Shown in pieces: positions 9,232 through 16,256 of a stretch of DNA of 22,452 bases. Below the pieces are notes generated by a model that was not told the origin of the DNA, did not search any database, and was given only the letters and a program-made list of their open reading frames with translations. Location: positions 1-22,452 of the IMG/VR virus record IMGVR_UViG_3300032271_000462, one strand, 5' to 3'. This stretch comes from a virus. The translations under genes were made by a program, and so were the position numbers. Numbering within the stretch: the first letter of the stretch is position 1; the number at the start of each line of letters is the position of its first letter.

Positions 9232-9492
9232 ATGGACGTAGCATTGGGCACTCATCCGATGCGTATACACAGCCTGGAGAGGGATGTGTCTGAGTTGCGT
9301 GAAGGACAAGCTAGACAAGATGAAATCCTTAAACAACTTAAGGAATCAATAGACAAGATCGAAAAGACTGTTGACGATCTCAATAACACAATGCAGAAAG
9401 GCAAGGGGGCTTTATGGGTTGTGGCGAGTATCGGCGCAGCTATCGGTGTAGTTTCTGAAGTGATTGCATCCTTTATTTCAGGTAGACATTAA
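9232..9492 (+). CDS. XhlA-like holin-associated membrane protein
   Basis: 86 residues: an N-terminal heptad-like coiled coil (about 13-55, with RDVSELREGQARQDEILKQL-type periodicity) and a C-terminal transmembrane helix (about 58-83, GALWVVASIGAAIGVVSEVI) ending in a short basic tail (SGRH). This arrangement matches the XhlA/hemolysin-like family of phage lysis proteins, which associate with the membrane and help the holin/endolysin system. It starts 1 bp after the 38-residue membrane peptide and its stop overlaps the endolysin start (TAATG). The family call rests on architecture rather than a diagnostic motif. Confidence 0.75.
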   Translation: MDVALGTHPMRIHSLERDVSELREGQARQDEILKQLKESIDKIEKTVDDLNNTMQKGKGALWVVASIGAAIGVVSEVIASFISGRH

Positions 9493-9902
9493 TGAACGCT
9501 TACGACATCGCACTCGAACGAACGAAAGTTAACGAAGGCTTTTCTGCTGTAGCGTATAGAGACACAAGAGGGTTCCTCACTATTGGCTACGGCTTTAACG
9601 TAGACTCTGGTGTTTCGCAGGAACTCGCACAGAAGATACTCGAGTGGCAGTTAGCTAACGCACAAAAGGAAATAGAAGAATATCCTTGGTTTGTTGGGTG
9701 CGATGTCGTCAGGCAAAGTGTACTGGTAGAACTGTGTTTTAACATGGGACTTACAAAGCTCCTTGGGTTTAAGAAGATGTTGGCGGCTTGCGCTAACAAT
9801 GCCTGGGAGACAGCCGCGAACGAATTGCAAAGCTCAGCTTGGTATAAACAGGTTGGTAGGCGTGGGCCTGCCTTGGTCATGTTACTACGGAGCGGGTTAT
9901 GA
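9492..9902 (+). CDS. Endolysin, GH24 (T4-type) lysozyme
   Basis: 136 residues. The catalytic arrangement of T4-type lysozymes is intact: Glu15, then 8 residues, Asp24, then 5 residues, Thr30 (NEGF ... YRD ... FLTIGYG). It hydrolyses the MurNAc-GlcNAc bond of peptidoglycan. It lacks an N-terminal signal or SAR helix, so it should accumulate in the cytoplasm and depend on a holin for release. The C-terminal helical part (SVLVELCFNMGL, AWYKQVGRRGPALVMLLRSG) also fits the family. The protein is shorter than T4 lysozyme (164) and near the length of other small phage GH24 enzymes. It overlaps the holin-like gene by 4 bp (ATGA). Confidence 0.93.
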   Translation: MNAYDIALERTKVNEGFSAVAYRDTRGFLTIGYGFNVDSGVSQELAQKILEWQLANAQKEIEEYPWFVGCDVVRQSVLVELCFNMGLTKLLGFKKMLAACANNAWETAANELQSSAWYKQVGRRGPALVMLLRSGL

Positions 9903-10126
9903 TTCAATGGTCAAAAAAGTTTTGGAATGAAGCTCGCGATAAGCTTACAACGTATGTTGGCTTGTTGATTGCGAGTGCCGCCGAGATCAAAGACAACTGG
10001 CCGGACATCGTAAACAATCTACCTAAGTGGCCAGCTGTAATTTGGCTCGAGCGTCATGCGTTTGCTTTGCTTGGTCTGCTGGTTGTGTACACGCGGGTAC
10101 GGAGGGCTATGAGAAATGTTCAATAG
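9899..10126 (+). CDS. Holin-like small membrane protein
   Basis: 75 residues with an amphipathic basic N-terminus (WSKKFWNEARDK), a moderately hydrophobic segment (about 17-30, LTTYVGLLIASAAEI), and a clearer transmembrane helix (about 53-67, AFALLGLLVVYTRV) ending in a basic tail (RRAMRN). It starts inside the endolysin stop (ATGA) and overlaps the spanin gene by 11 bp. Size, topology and position between endolysin and spanin fit a two-helix holin. The XhlA-like protein or the 38-residue peptide could instead be the pore former, so which one sets lysis timing is unresolved. Confidence 0.7.
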   Translation: MIQWSKKFWNEARDKLTTYVGLLIASAAEIKDNWPDIVNNLPKWPAVIWLERHAFALLGLLVVYTRVRRAMRNVQ

Positions 10127-10565
10127 CCTTGAAGAAAAGATAACCGTTGCGGTACTGTTTGTCGCTCTAATCTTAGGATTTGTTTACCACGAGAGAGGCG
10201 TCGGAGCTGCCCGAGAGCGCGAGGCACAGGCACGCGAAGTGGCGGCACAAGCGGCAGCGCAAGAAAAGAAAGAAGAAGAGGCCAGAAAGAAAGCGGAGTC
10301 TATAAGTGAAACATACCTGTCAATTATTAAGAATCCTATTGCCCCTGTTCCTCCTGTCAGGGTGTATGTACCGGCCGCTGTGCAAGGAGCCGGAAAGAAA
10401 GAAGGCGGAGATACCGTGGGTACTGACAGCTCCGCCCAACTACGAAAAGAGAATCAGGGATTCGTTACCTGGGATCCAACCCCAGCCGTCACAGCAGGAC
10501 GTGATGCAGATGCCAAAGTAAGGGCGCTGCAAGAATTTATTAGAACTTCGTGTTGGCAGCCGTAG
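10116..10565 (+). CDS. i-spanin (Rz-like inner-membrane spanin subunit)
   Basis: 149 residues. An N-terminal signal-anchor helix (about 8-24, ITVAVLFVALILGFVY) is followed by a long charged Ala/Glu/Lys/Arg coiled-coil periplasmic region (about 25-70) and a Pro-rich C-terminal part. This is the Rz architecture: an inner-membrane protein whose periplasmic domain binds the outer-membrane lipoprotein partner and fuses the two membranes in the last step of lysis. A lipoprotein ORF with a lipobox lies inside it in the +1 frame, which is the strongest support. It overlaps the holin-like gene by 11 bp and is the last gene of the plus-strand block, followed by an inverted repeat. Confidence 0.85.
   Translation: MFNSLEEKITVAVLFVALILGFVYHERGVGAAREREAQAREVAAQAAAQEKKEEEARKKAESISETYLSIIKNPIAPVPPVRVYVPAAVQGAGKKEGGDTVGTDSSAQLRKENQGFVTWDPTPAVTAGRDADAKVRALQEFIRTSCWQP
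10306..10521 (+). CDS. o-spanin (Rz1-like lipoprotein), nested in i-spanin gene
   Basis: 71 residues, wholly embedded in the Rz-like gene in the +1 frame. The start is GTG, preceded by a GGAG about 8 bases upstream. The product has a basic N-terminus, a hydrophobic signal core (LLRILLPLFLLSG) and a lipobox LSGC, giving lipidated Cys20. The mature ~52 residues are Pro-rich and polar, as in lambda Rz1. The expected role is anchoring to the outer-membrane inner leaflet and pairing with the i-spanin to fuse membranes after peptidoglycan degradation. Nested Rz/Rz1 pairs are well established, so the lipobox in the right frame and place makes this a real gene rather than a shadow. Confidence 0.85.
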   Translation: MKHTCQLLRILLPLFLLSGCMYRPLCKEPERKKAEIPWVLTAPPNYEKRIRDSLPGIQPQPSQQDVMQMPK

Positions 10566-10571
10566 GTTAGT

Positions 10572-10603
10572 GTGGCCGCATACCGGGTGAGATATACGGC
10601 CAC
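10572..10603. terminator. Inverted repeat between convergent blocks, possible bidirectional terminator
   Basis: Perfect 7-bp arms GTGGCCG (10572-10578) and CGGCCAC (10597-10603) enclose an 18-base loop that can extend the stem slightly. It fills the 41-bp gap between the last plus-strand gene and the last minus-strand gene, ending 4 bp before the minus-strand stop codon. The flanking T-runs are weak in both directions, so efficient rho-independent termination is not certain, but the position is exactly where two convergent transcripts must end. Confidence 0.5.
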
Positions 10604-10606
10604 AAT

Positions 10607-11791
10607 TTACTTCCTTGACCTGATAACTAACTTAACCATATCAAGTTCAATGTAACCGGCTTTGATAGCGCCGGCCAAGATGTTGTCGAAGTCTTTTGCA
10701 CTGGGGAAGTGCGTGTGGATATACTTGTACGCGATTGCGTATGGGACTTCGCCGTGTTGCTGAATGAACTTGATAAAGCGTTCTGCTTGAATTGACTCCT
10801 CCGTGCGACCGATCTTCGAGAAGACCATAGGCATATCTTTCTCGAGATCAGTTACCATCGTGTTTGCAAGTGCCAGGTCATCCGCAGTGATTGTAAGTTC
10901 GTCTCTTTGTGAAGCCGCCAAGACGATCGCAAGCTTGTGGATGTGCGTTTGCTTACGTGCGATGTAGCCGCCGAACCTGTCGTCACCGAGTCCTTCGGGT
11001 TTGTTTTTGTAGTGATACTCATACCACTGCGTACCCCACTCGATAGCTTCAGGTGTTAGGGAGTAGTTGCCAACAAGATTTACTGCGATGTGCTCGAGAT
11101 CCTGGATCAAGGCTAGCTTTTGCTTTTCGAGATCCTTTGGCACATGGAGGTTTGGGTAGGCTATGTACTTCTCTTTCTCCTCGGTGTAGACAAATAGGCA
11201 GCGGGAAGTGAAGCCGCCGCCGATGATGTACTCAGGAAAGTTACCTGCGATCCAAGCGGGTGTAGTGCAAGCGATCAAGTTGATCCACGGATTCTCGATC
11301 TCGTCACTACCAGAACCCTTCGTCATCTTCTTAAAGCCACCTTGTTTGGAATCCCACAGCGTGACTAAGAGATCAATCATCTCTCGGTCTTGTGGGTTAA
11401 CGAGGTTGCCAAACTCCGATGACTCGAGCGTCAGCGCACATTGGCTGTGGTACTCATCTCCCCATTGGAAAGATTCGTTGGCCTGAGCAAATGCCGTGAC
11501 GAGTGCCGGCCACGTTACTACTTGTGGGCCGAAGTTAATACCCGGCACCTTACGGAGTAAGTCAATGCCGATAGCCACGGTAGTAGACTTAGAAACAATC
11601 CCGGGAGGAGCAACAATGACAATATAAAAGTTAGCACACCACTTAAAGTATGCCATATCAAGCCAAACGCGACGACGTAAGGCACCAGCAATAGTGCTAA
11701 CACCAGTCCAAAAGTGCATACGCTTAGGTGCTTCCGAGAACGACGCATACTCAATGTACGCATTAATCCAGTCCTTATGATTTCGAGCCAT
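10607..11791 (-). CDS. DUF3987-type helicase/primase-like ATPase
   Basis: 394 residues. A P-loop-like segment APPGIVSKST (61-70) with Lys68/Ser69 follows a hydrophobic strand (FYIVIV). A Walker B-like strand ending in SSEFGNL, and the WINLIACTTPAWI and FTSRCLFVY strands, are also present. This pattern fits the DUF3987 group of RecA/DnaB-fold proteins found in phage and plasmid replication modules, usually considered replicative helicase or primase-helicase partners. The canonical Gly before the P-loop Lys is Ser67. No primase domain is visible. It lies directly downstream of the DNA polymerase (TAATG overlap), with GGGGAG upstream of its ATG, and is the last gene of the leftward block. The replication role is inferred from family and context. 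Confidence 0.75.
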   Translation of the reverse strand: MARNHKDWINAYIEYASFSEAPKRMHFWTGVSTIAGALRRRVWLDMAYFKWCANFYIVIVAPPGIVSKSTTVAIGIDLLRKVPGINFGPQVVTWPALVTAFAQANESFQWGDEYHSQCALTLESSEFGNLVNPQDREMIDLLVTLWDSKQGGFKKMTKGSGSDEIENPWINLIACTTPAWIAGNFPEYIIGGGFTSRCLFVYTEEKEKYIAYPNLHVPKDLEKQKLALIQDLEHIAVNLVGNYSLTPEAIEWGTQWYEYHYKNKPEGLGDDRFGGYIARKQTHIHKLAIVLAASQRDELTITADDLALANTMVTDLEKDMPMVFSKIGRTEESIQAERFIKFIQQHGEVPYAIAYKYIHTHFPSAKDFDNILAGAIKAGYIELDMVKLVIRSRK

Positions 11792-14133
11792 TACTCACAA
11801 TCTCCCCACGACAGCGTGGATGTCTTAATACCAGTTGGGATAATCAAAGGATCAGCGTAGGGAATGATTACTTGGGATGCTTGCTTGAGTTGTTCTAGAC
11901 ACTTTGCGGTTTCTTTGGTTTTGAATTGGCCTGCGAGAGAGTCGTGGACTTGTAAAAGGACTTCGATGGAAGGGCAGTTGTCGTATATATTTTTCCAGAC
12001 ACGGTTGATAGTGATGGCGACTGTAGATTGAGGAATCCACGCGAGAGCCGCGGGGAGGAGAGCGTCGACTCGATCGAAGTAGAAACGTCTGTAACCGAAG
12101 GCATTTTCGACATAGCGTCTTCCGTGTAGTTGGTTTTCTGTTCGGCGATGCCACTTAGCAATACCGGGGTGTGCCGCAAACCAGCGATCGCGCATACGCT
12201 CGGCATCCTTAACAGTGAGACCGCAGTTGATAGCCATTGTGCGGGGGCTTCCGCCGTAGTTTGTACCATGCACCCAAGACTTAGCCATCTGCCTAGAGCA
12301 GCCAAGTGTCTTGGCGTTCTCTGTATGGATGTCTATGCCTTCGCGGAGCATAGCTTTTAGTTCATTGTCCTCCGCCTCCCAGACAACAACCTGGAGATCC
12401 GCACGGTCAAGATCCATGTCGAAGAACGTGTAGCCAGGGTCTGGAATAAATATCTTTCGTATGTTAGGAAGGGAAAGATCGTCAGGATCTTTGGCGACAA
12501 TTCCCTTGGGGATATTCTGCAGGTTAGTCCCAGAACCAAACGCATTTTCAGAGGAAGATAAACGGTAAGTCTCCGTCCCACAGACATTGTACGAGCACCG
12601 CATACGCTCATCTGCATCGAGCGGAGCCTGTACAAATGTTCCCAAGAATACCCCGATGGAGCGGTATTCAGTAATGGCTTTGACGAGCGGCTTGATAAGA
12701 GGCTCCTTTGAGCAAAGTCGAGATAGCGCGTCGTCGTCGAGCGTTGGCTTACCAGTGCCTCGCTTGAGTTGTTTTGGTAGTTGTAAGTCTTCATAGAATA
12801 ACTCCATCATTTGCTTTGGCGATCGGGGATTGAGTTCGTGACCTAACACGTTGATGAAGTACTGCTCTCTCTTGGCGAGTTCTTCGAGCAGCTCTGACGT
12901 CATCTTTGCGCGGCCGGCTTTGTCTATACGAACACCACGAATCATAGTCTTAAGTACAGGCCAGAACATAGACTGCTGGAACTGCTCCACTTCCTGCAGG
13001 TTTAGTTTGGCGATCGTCTCACGCTCTGCTTGGGCGACTTCCGCGGTACGCACACAGTCTTCGAGGTTGTACACCCATAACTGATCCTCGCCCATCTTAG
13101 GATCCCAGTTCTTTGAATCGTCCTTCCAATAGCGATAGTACTTGCAGTACATAGATGCTTGGTAGTCGAGACGCTTTGGCAACCCAGCAAACGCAACGTG
13201 ATGCGAGATCATTGTGTCCTGGGTTACTCGAGGAATGAAGTGCCAATGACGGAACGTGTACTGACTGTCGTAAAGAAGATTCTGTCCGACAACAGAAACA
13301 TTCTTGTGTGTGAGGATCTTGTAAAGCAAGTAAACAAGAACCGCTTCTTCTGGCTCCTGCCAATAGCCTTCGTCATTCTCAACGCACATCAGCGGGATGC
13401 AGATACCCTCTGTATCAGACCACGACAGACCTGCACAAGCAATGTGACCTGCGCGAGTCTCGATGTCAAATGAGATTTCAAGCTTGTTGTCTTCGAGGAT
13501 GTTAAGCAGTGCATATAGCGTCTTGTTTGCTCGATCGAACGAAGGCCTTACAATAAACCGCCAGTCAGGAATAGGGTACGGCTCACCGTTGCGGTACCTC
13601 GCGGCACGCTTAATATCGGCAACAGCAATCGAACGATTCTCCCATTGACGGAGGATTGCAGCAGGGTGTAGGGTAGGAATAACCTTAACCTGCGGAGCCC
13701 AGTCACAAACTAGCATCGAGCCGCGCCACTTCATAATGCCCCACATACCAGTCAAAGCCCAGAGGGAGGTATTCCCTAGAGCGATGATGATGTTAGGCTT
13801 AACCATTTCGATTTCTTTACGCAGCAACTCAATGCCGTCTACGATAGGCTTCAGTACCCACTTGTCTCTTACCTGCACATGGGCTGGTGTGCGGTCTTTC
13901 TTTGTCTCAGCAATAAAGTTTCCGATGTCGTTTCCGAAAGGACGCTCGCGCGCTACGTTAGTGATAAAGCATTCCGATCGGTTGATGCCAGCTTCATGCA
14001 GCATCTTAGACAACTCATGCCCCGAGGCACCTACGAAAGGTTCCCCGCGCATCTCCTCATCAGCTCCAGGAGCTTCACCCACAATCATAACCCGAGCTGG
14101 AATAGGTCCACTGGGTCTGACAATAACTCCCAT
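11791..14133 (-). CDS. Uracil-DNA glycosylase / DNA polymerase A fusion
   Basis: 780 residues with three domains. Residues 1-180 form a UDG-superfamily domain (GEAPG 19-23, GEPFVG 30-35, HPAAI 156-160) without the four-Cys cluster of family 4 enzymes. Residues 215-375 form a 3'-5' DEDDy exonuclease with Asp223/Glu225 (FDIET), a QNLLYD motif and YNLED (Tyr355, Asp359). Residues 385-780 form the family A polymerase with TNLQNIP (536-542), motif A (Asp574), motif B (Arg614, Lys618, Tyr626) and motif C His730-Asp731. It should be the replicative polymerase with proofreading. An N-terminal UDG domain on a PolA polymerase is known from phages such as SPO1. The residue aligned with Klenow Phe762 is His622. 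A strong AGGAGG lies 4 bases before the ATG, 8 bp after the methyltransferase stop. Confidence 0.95.
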   Translation of the reverse strand: MGVIVRPSGPIPARVMIVGEAPGADEEMRGEPFVGASGHELSKMLHEAGINRSECFITNVARERPFGNDIGNFIAETKKDRTPAHVQVRDKWVLKPIVDGIELLRKEIEMVKPNIIIALGNTSLWALTGMWGIMKWRGSMLVCDWAPQVKVIPTLHPAAILRQWENRSIAVADIKRAARYRNGEPYPIPDWRFIVRPSFDRANKTLYALLNILEDNKLEISFDIETRAGHIACAGLSWSDTEGICIPLMCVENDEGYWQEPEEAVLVYLLYKILTHKNVSVVGQNLLYDSQYTFRHWHFIPRVTQDTMISHHVAFAGLPKRLDYQASMYCKYYRYWKDDSKNWDPKMGEDQLWVYNLEDCVRTAEVAQAERETIAKLNLQEVEQFQQSMFWPVLKTMIRGVRIDKAGRAKMTSELLEELAKREQYFINVLGHELNPRSPKQMMELFYEDLQLPKQLKRGTGKPTLDDDALSRLCSKEPLIKPLVKAITEYRSIGVFLGTFVQAPLDADERMRCSYNVCGTETYRLSSSENAFGSGTNLQNIPKGIVAKDPDDLSLPNIRKIFIPDPGYTFFDMDLDRADLQVVVWEAEDNELKAMLREGIDIHTENAKTLGCSRQMAKSWVHGTNYGGSPRTMAINCGLTVKDAERMRDRWFAAHPGIAKWHRRTENQLHGRRYVENAFGYRRFYFDRVDALLPAALAWIPQSTVAITINRVWKNIYDNCPSIEVLLQVHDSLAGQFKTKETAKCLEQLKQASQVIIPYADPLIIPTGIKTSTLSWGDCE

Positions 14134-14141
14134 ATAACCTC

Positions 14142-15452
14142 CTACTTAAGTGAGGACAATCTCTCAACACAGATGCCGTATGCAGCTGCATTTTGCTCGA
14201 TGCCGATTGCTTTGCATTTCATCTCATGCGCTGCAGGAAAAATTGGGCCGCTACCTGCAAAAGGATCCATCACTACGTTGCCAGGGACTACCGAGCGGCG
14301 CAGCAAATCAACATACAAGTCAACAGGCTTCTGAGCAGGATGATTTAAGTTCTCGTCGGAAGTGTACGTCATCACATCTGGGTAGATGCGTGTGACTAAC
14401 TTATCCCCCTTCACAGCGTACAGACAGATTTGGTACTTGCGCTGAGGCCCCATCTCAACCCAAGGGGTACGCATAGCTGTAGGGTTAACCCAGATGAACG
14501 GAGTGCGGAAACACTTCCAGCCCGCGTTAGACATGATAGACTTCAAGATTACAAAGTTATCCATGTCGCAGAACACATAAGCGTGTGCTTGGTTCTTGGC
14601 AATACGGAAGGATTCTGAAGAGAACCCCATCATCAACTCTTTCCATGTGTCAAAGGAATCGTCGTAGAAGTGTGCGCCGGGAGTCATGCCGCCCGAGTCA
14701 CCAAACTTCTGGGCATCAATGCCATACGGCGGGTCTGTCAGGAACACATCGACTGTATCGCTTTCCATCTTCTTCATCTCTTCCAGACAGTCGCCGTGGA
14801 ACAGCTGGTGGACGGCGGCACTAAACGTCTTGCCAACAGACACGCCCAAGGCTTCCGACTTCTTGATCTCTTCTTTTCTCTTTAGGATCTTGAATGCTTC
14901 GGTAGCTGATTTGGCTTTCTGGATGTCCGGGTCTGTGAGGTTCTTTGATACGAGGATCTCTTCTCGAGTGAGGTTGTATGCGCCGCCGCTGTCGCCGCGA
15001 ACCTCGGAAGCTATGTCTGCGATGGTCGGCGGCTTGTCTCCACTCTTCTCTGCCTGAAGACGACGCAGCTCATATAGCTGTGACGTTGCCGCGGCTTTCT
15101 CTTGCCAAGACAAGTCTTCTCGCTTGATGTTTTCTTCGAGCTCCATCTCAAAGGCATCAATGTCACTCAAGTCGCCTTGCTGTATGCAAGGAATCATATG
15201 TTCCTCGTACACAACACCTGCGCACTTGAATGTCTGACCAAAGTTCCAGACGTATTGCATAGCCTTCATGCGTCGCTCGCCCGCAATAAGCAGCGGCTTG
15301 CCATCTTCATCAAGTCGAATAACTACAGGATGAATCAAGCCGATTGTGCTGATCGAGTTGGCCAGTGCTACGATAGACTCTGGCTTAAACTCCTTTCGCT
15401 GTCGCTTCTCCGCAATTCGCAAGTGAGATATATGCACCGGGATAATTGACAT
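14142..15452 (-). CDS. ParB-domain / DNA adenine methyltransferase fusion
   Basis: 436 residues. The N-terminal ParB/Srx-like domain (about 1-120) carries the GERR nucleotide-binding box (LIAGERR, 55-61) and ENIKREDLSWQEKA (107-120), followed by a helical linker. The C-terminal domain (about 213-436) is an N6-adenine/N4-cytosine methyltransferase of the circularly permuted beta class: catalytic DPPY at 240-243, HPAQKP near 371-376 and the AdoMet-binding FAGSG at 398-402 after the catalytic motif. It likely modifies phage DNA, perhaps against host restriction; the ParB domain may give sequence recognition or NTP binding. AAGGAA precedes the ATG. It starts just downstream of a strong intrinsic terminator, so expression depends on read-through or a promoter I could not identify. 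Recognition sequence unknown. Confidence 0.92.
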   Translation of the reverse strand: MSIIPVHISHLRIAEKRQRKEFKPESIVALANSISTIGLIHPVVIRLDEDGKPLLIAGERRMKAMQYVWNFGQTFKCAGVVYEEHMIPCIQQGDLSDIDAFEMELEENIKREDLSWQEKAAATSQLYELRRLQAEKSGDKPPTIADIASEVRGDSGGAYNLTREEILVSKNLTDPDIQKAKSATEAFKILKRKEEIKKSEALGVSVGKTFSAAVHQLFHGDCLEEMKKMESDTVDVFLTDPPYGIDAQKFGDSGGMTPGAHFYDDSFDTWKELMMGFSSESFRIAKNQAHAYVFCDMDNFVILKSIMSNAGWKCFRTPFIWVNPTAMRTPWVEMGPQRKYQICLYAVKGDKLVTRIYPDVMTYTSDENLNHPAQKPVDLYVDLLRRSVVPGNVVMDPFAGSGPIFPAAHEMKCKAIGIEQNAAAYGICVERLSSLK

Positions 15453-15466
15453 AATATGTTCCTTAG

Positions 15467-15498
15467 ATAAAAAGAGAGGGGCTGCAAGAGCCCCTCCC
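15467..15498 (-). terminator. Intrinsic terminator inside the replication operon
   Basis: On the minus strand an 8-bp perfect GC-rich stem (GAGGGGCT / AGCCCCTC, arms at 15489-15496 and 15476-15483) with a 5-base loop is followed by TCTTTTTA, a clear U-tract. It lies 15 bp after the stop of the 154-residue gene and 14 bp before the methyltransferase ATG. It should stop or strongly reduce transcription coming from the recombination genes. Confidence 0.88.
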
Positions 15499-15512
15499 CC
15501 AATAGCCTAGAA

Positions 15513-15977
15513 TTAGGCCTTTGCTACACTATCAATGCGATCGTAGATCTCACCTTCGTAGGTGTCGTGCTTGATCTTAACACGAATCATTCGGCCTTGC
15601 ATACCGCGGAACGAGAAGGCCTCGCCGGGATTGTTCATCCCGAGAGCTTCACGATAGCGGCGCAGCTTGCCATTCTTACCTGGCGAGTTGTCAATACCAC
15701 CGGCTTGCGTCATGTCAAGCATGATACCGTCGGTGAGAGTGATCTTGCCGTTGCTGCCAATCTGCTCAGCAATCTGAGGGTACTGGCTCATATCAATCTC
15801 GACAGGAACATCAACGACAACACCGCCCTTCGACGGGTCGGTCTTGCCTTGCCAAGTACGAGCCTTCGGTTCACCAATGGTGCCTACGAAGTCCATACCC
15901 GCTGGGAGTGCCAGACGCTTGGTGGTTGGTTCGGTGATGCTTGCATCGAGAAAGGAGCTTGGATCGAAGTTAGACAT
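15513..15977 (-). CDS. Conserved phage protein, possible ssDNA-binding protein
   Basis: 154 residues. It opens MSNFDPSSFLDASITE, has a PAGMDFVGTIGEPKARTWQGKTD segment, several beta-strand-like stretches (VVVDVPVEIDM, KITLTDGIMLDM), LRRYREALGMNNPGEAF and a basic MQGRMIRVKIKHDTYEG near the end. It is recognisable as a conserved phage family beside Sak4-type ATPases and nucleases. The beta-rich make-up and this position suggest an OB-fold ssDNA-binding or recombination-mediator role, but no diagnostic motif was seen, so function is inference. AAGGAAA precedes the ATG. The strong terminator directly behind it would let this gene be made in excess over the methyltransferase and polymerase, as expected for a stoichiometric DNA-binding protein. 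Confidence 0.75.
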   Translation of the reverse strand: MSNFDPSSFLDASITEPTTKRLALPAGMDFVGTIGEPKARTWQGKTDPSKGGVVVDVPVEIDMSQYPQIAEQIGSNGKITLTDGIMLDMTQAGGIDNSPGKNGKLRRYREALGMNNPGEAFSFRGMQGRMIRVKIKHDTYEGEIYDRIDSVAKA

Positions 15978-16000
15978 GATGATTTCCTTGAATACACAGG

Positions 16001-16255
16001 TTAGTTGGTGGTCTTCGGAGTCTGTGTTTCCTCCGAATCTGATTTGAGCACACGCACTGCTTCGTTTAAGATAAGCAATTGCGCTAGCTCGGAAGTTACG
16101 ATGTGTGCGTTTACAGTCACAATCACACTAAACCCTTCGCGCTGCTCGCGGAGCATAATAATACGACTGCTGCGGCCTTCGTCGCTCTCATATGCTTCCT
16201 GAGTGATAGCAAGAAGAATAGACTTTTCTAAATCTAAGTCAGACATTGTTTTCAT
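16001..16255 (-). CDS. Small hypothetical protein
   Basis: 84 residues, not recognised. It is predicted to be mixed alpha/beta, with a central EGFSVIVTVNAHIVTSELAQLLILNEAVRVL stretch (strand then helix) and a polar Thr/Glu-rich tail. The ATG at 16255 is 1 bp after the upstream stop and has AGGG in a suitable position. A second ATG three codons in has no ribosome binding site and is less likely. Placed between the Sak4-like ATPase and the putative ssDNA-binding protein, it is co-transcribed with the recombination genes. Confidence 0.7.
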   Translation of the reverse strand: MKTMSDLDLEKSILLAITQEAYESDEGRSSRIIMLREQREGFSVIVTVNAHIVTSELAQLLILNEAVRVLKSDSEETQTPKTTN

Positions 16256-16256
16256 A

